A stretch of DNA of 5,052 nt, from positions 1 to 5,052 of the forward strand of contig JAEZXR010000149.1 in NCBI GenBank assembly GCA_023419605.1, written 5' to 3'. Made by a program: the position numbers and the translations under genes. Source of the stretch: Bacillota bacterium (GTDB taxonomy: Bacteria > Bacillota > Clostridia > Acetivibrionales > JAEZXR01). The notes below the pieces were generated by a model, which was not told the origin of the DNA, searched no databases, and was given only the letters and a program-made list of their open reading frames with translations. Below, piece after piece: positions 4,148 through 5,052 of the stretch (position 1 is the stretch's first letter; each line of letters starts with the position of its first letter).

Positions 4148-5052
4148 ATGCAAAAAACCCCAAGGGCTAATAGAATTCATATAGGAATATTTGGCAAGAG
4201 AAATACAGGAAAATCTTCTCTTTTAAATAAAATAACAGACCAAGAAGTAGCCTTAGTAAGTGATTTTGCAGGGACGACTACAGACCCAGTTTATAAAAAT
4301 ATGGAAATACCTTCAGTAGGCCCAGTAGTTTTTATAGATACAGCAGGATTTGACGATGTGGGAGAACTTGGAGAGTTAAGAATTCAAAAGACGAAAGAAG
4401 CCATAAAAAAATGCGATATAGCTTTATTTTTGTTTTCAAAAGAAGACTTAAAAAGCGATATAGAATATTATAAAGATATAAAATCCAATGGTGTAAAGAT
4501 GGTTCCTGTATTATCTAAGATAGATACTATATATTATAAGGAAGATTTTCTCAATGATTTAAAAAGCGATATAAAAGAAGAAATAATATTTATATCCTCA
4601 AATACGGGAGATGGAATAGATAATCTTATAGCTAGGATAAAAAAAGAATCTGACTCTGTAAAGGAAAAGGACATAACTGGAAAACTTGTAAAAGAGGATA
4701 GCTTAGTGCTTTTAGTTATGCCTATAGATATTCAAGCTCCTAAAGGCAGGTTAATACTTCCACAAGTACAGACTATTAGGGAAATACTTGATAAAAAAGC
4801 GGTAGTTATCTCGGTTACACTGGATAAATTAGACTTAGCTTTAAAAAGCCTTAACAGAAGTCCAGATATTATAATTACAGATTCTCAAGCCTTTAAAGAA
4901 GTCTATGATAAAAAGCCTGAGGATTCGCTTTTAACTTCATTTTCAGTTTTATTTGCCTCATATAAAGGCGATATAGATTATTTCGTAGAAAGTACAAAAT
5001 ACTTTGAAAAATTAAATGAAAATAGCAAAGTGTTAATAGCAGAAGCTTGTAC
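4148..5052 (+). CDS. hydF: HydF, GTPase scaffold for H-cluster assembly, N-terminal part
   Basis: The frame starts at ATG 4148 and runs off the window after 301 codons plus two bases. AGGAGG (4137-4142) overlaps the hydG stop codon, and the gap is only nine bases, so the two genes are translated from one message. HydF holds the diiron precursor and passes it to apo-hydrogenase HydA. The GTPase domain shows the P-loop GKRNTGKS (16-23), the G2 threonines in AGTTTDP (41-47), DTAG (64-67), a G4 motif SKID (123-126) and ISSNTG (149-154). The dimerisation domain follows, with 'PIDIQAPKGRLILPQVQ' (192-208). The last complete codon is C301 in 'LIAEAC', the first of the three cysteines that bind the 4Fe-4S cluster in the family pattern CxH...HCxxC. 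The HCxxC half lies beyond the window. SKID in place of the usual NKxD is a mild variation. Confidence 0.95.
   Translation, partial: MQKTPRANRIHIGIFGKRNTGKSSLLNKITDQEVALVSDFAGTTTDPVYKNMEIPSVGPVVFIDTAGFDDVGELGELRIQKTKEAIKKCDIALFLFSKEDLKSDIEYYKDIKSNGVKMVPVLSKIDTIYYKEDFLNDLKSDIKEEIIFISSNTGDGIDNLIARIKKESDSVKEKDITGKLVKEDSLVLLVMPIDIQAPKGRLILPQVQTIREILDKKAVVISVTLDKLDLALKSLNRSPDIIITDSQAFKEVYDKKPEDSLLTSFSVLFASYKGDIDYFVESTKYFEKLNENSKVLIAEAC

Noticed and set aside
1..5052. CRISPR array, tRNA or rRNA gene, or intact insertion sequence
   Set aside because: No regularly spaced repeats, no tRNA or rRNA signatures and no transposase frame were seen on either strand.

Overview
The window is AT-rich, with AGA/ATA/TTA-rich codon use, strong AGGAGG-type ribosome binding sites, and rho-independent terminators with long T-tracts. 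It carries the maturation genes for [FeFe]-hydrogenase. This points to an anaerobic low-GC Firmicute (Clostridia or a relative). Genus and species cannot be read from the sequence.

Layout. (1) Positions 2-280 are the 3' end of a gene for the FAD-binding subunit of a xanthine dehydrogenase/CO dehydrogenase-type molybdenum hydroxylase, closed by a terminator at 316-345. (2) Positions 346-1128 hold no long gene but are not empty. They contain a promoter at 411-439 that leads into a region folded by a 12-bp long-range helix (candidate structured RNA), two hairpin terminators at 728-753 and 805-834, and a compact overlapping pair at about 805-1064. That pair is a 22-codon hydrophobic peptide gene on the minus strand with a good Shine-Dalgarno sequence, faced by a plus-strand promoter and terminator that would produce an antisense RNA of about 165 nt covering its start. 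The layout resembles a type I toxin-antitoxin locus. (3) Positions 1129-2196 encode a polytopic membrane protein with a DUF218/YdcF domain. (4) Positions 2236-2390 form a dense control region: a Fur-like box over the -35 element of a promoter, then an attenuator-like leader whose terminator ends just before the next ribosome binding site. (5) Positions 2391-5052 hold three co-directional genes: a TM1266-type small ACT-like protein, hydG, and hydF, which is cut by the window end.

The last three genes act in one pathway. HydG is the radical-SAM tyrosine lyase that makes the CO and cyanide ligands of the H-cluster. HydF is the GTPase scaffold on which the diiron subcluster is assembled. The TM1266-type protein is a conserved small partner of these operons whose precise role is unsettled. 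hydE and the hydrogenase structural gene are not in the window. The control region suggests iron-responsive initiation, then conditional termination, then a hairpin that partly hides the hydG ribosome binding site. All three layers are inferred from sequence.
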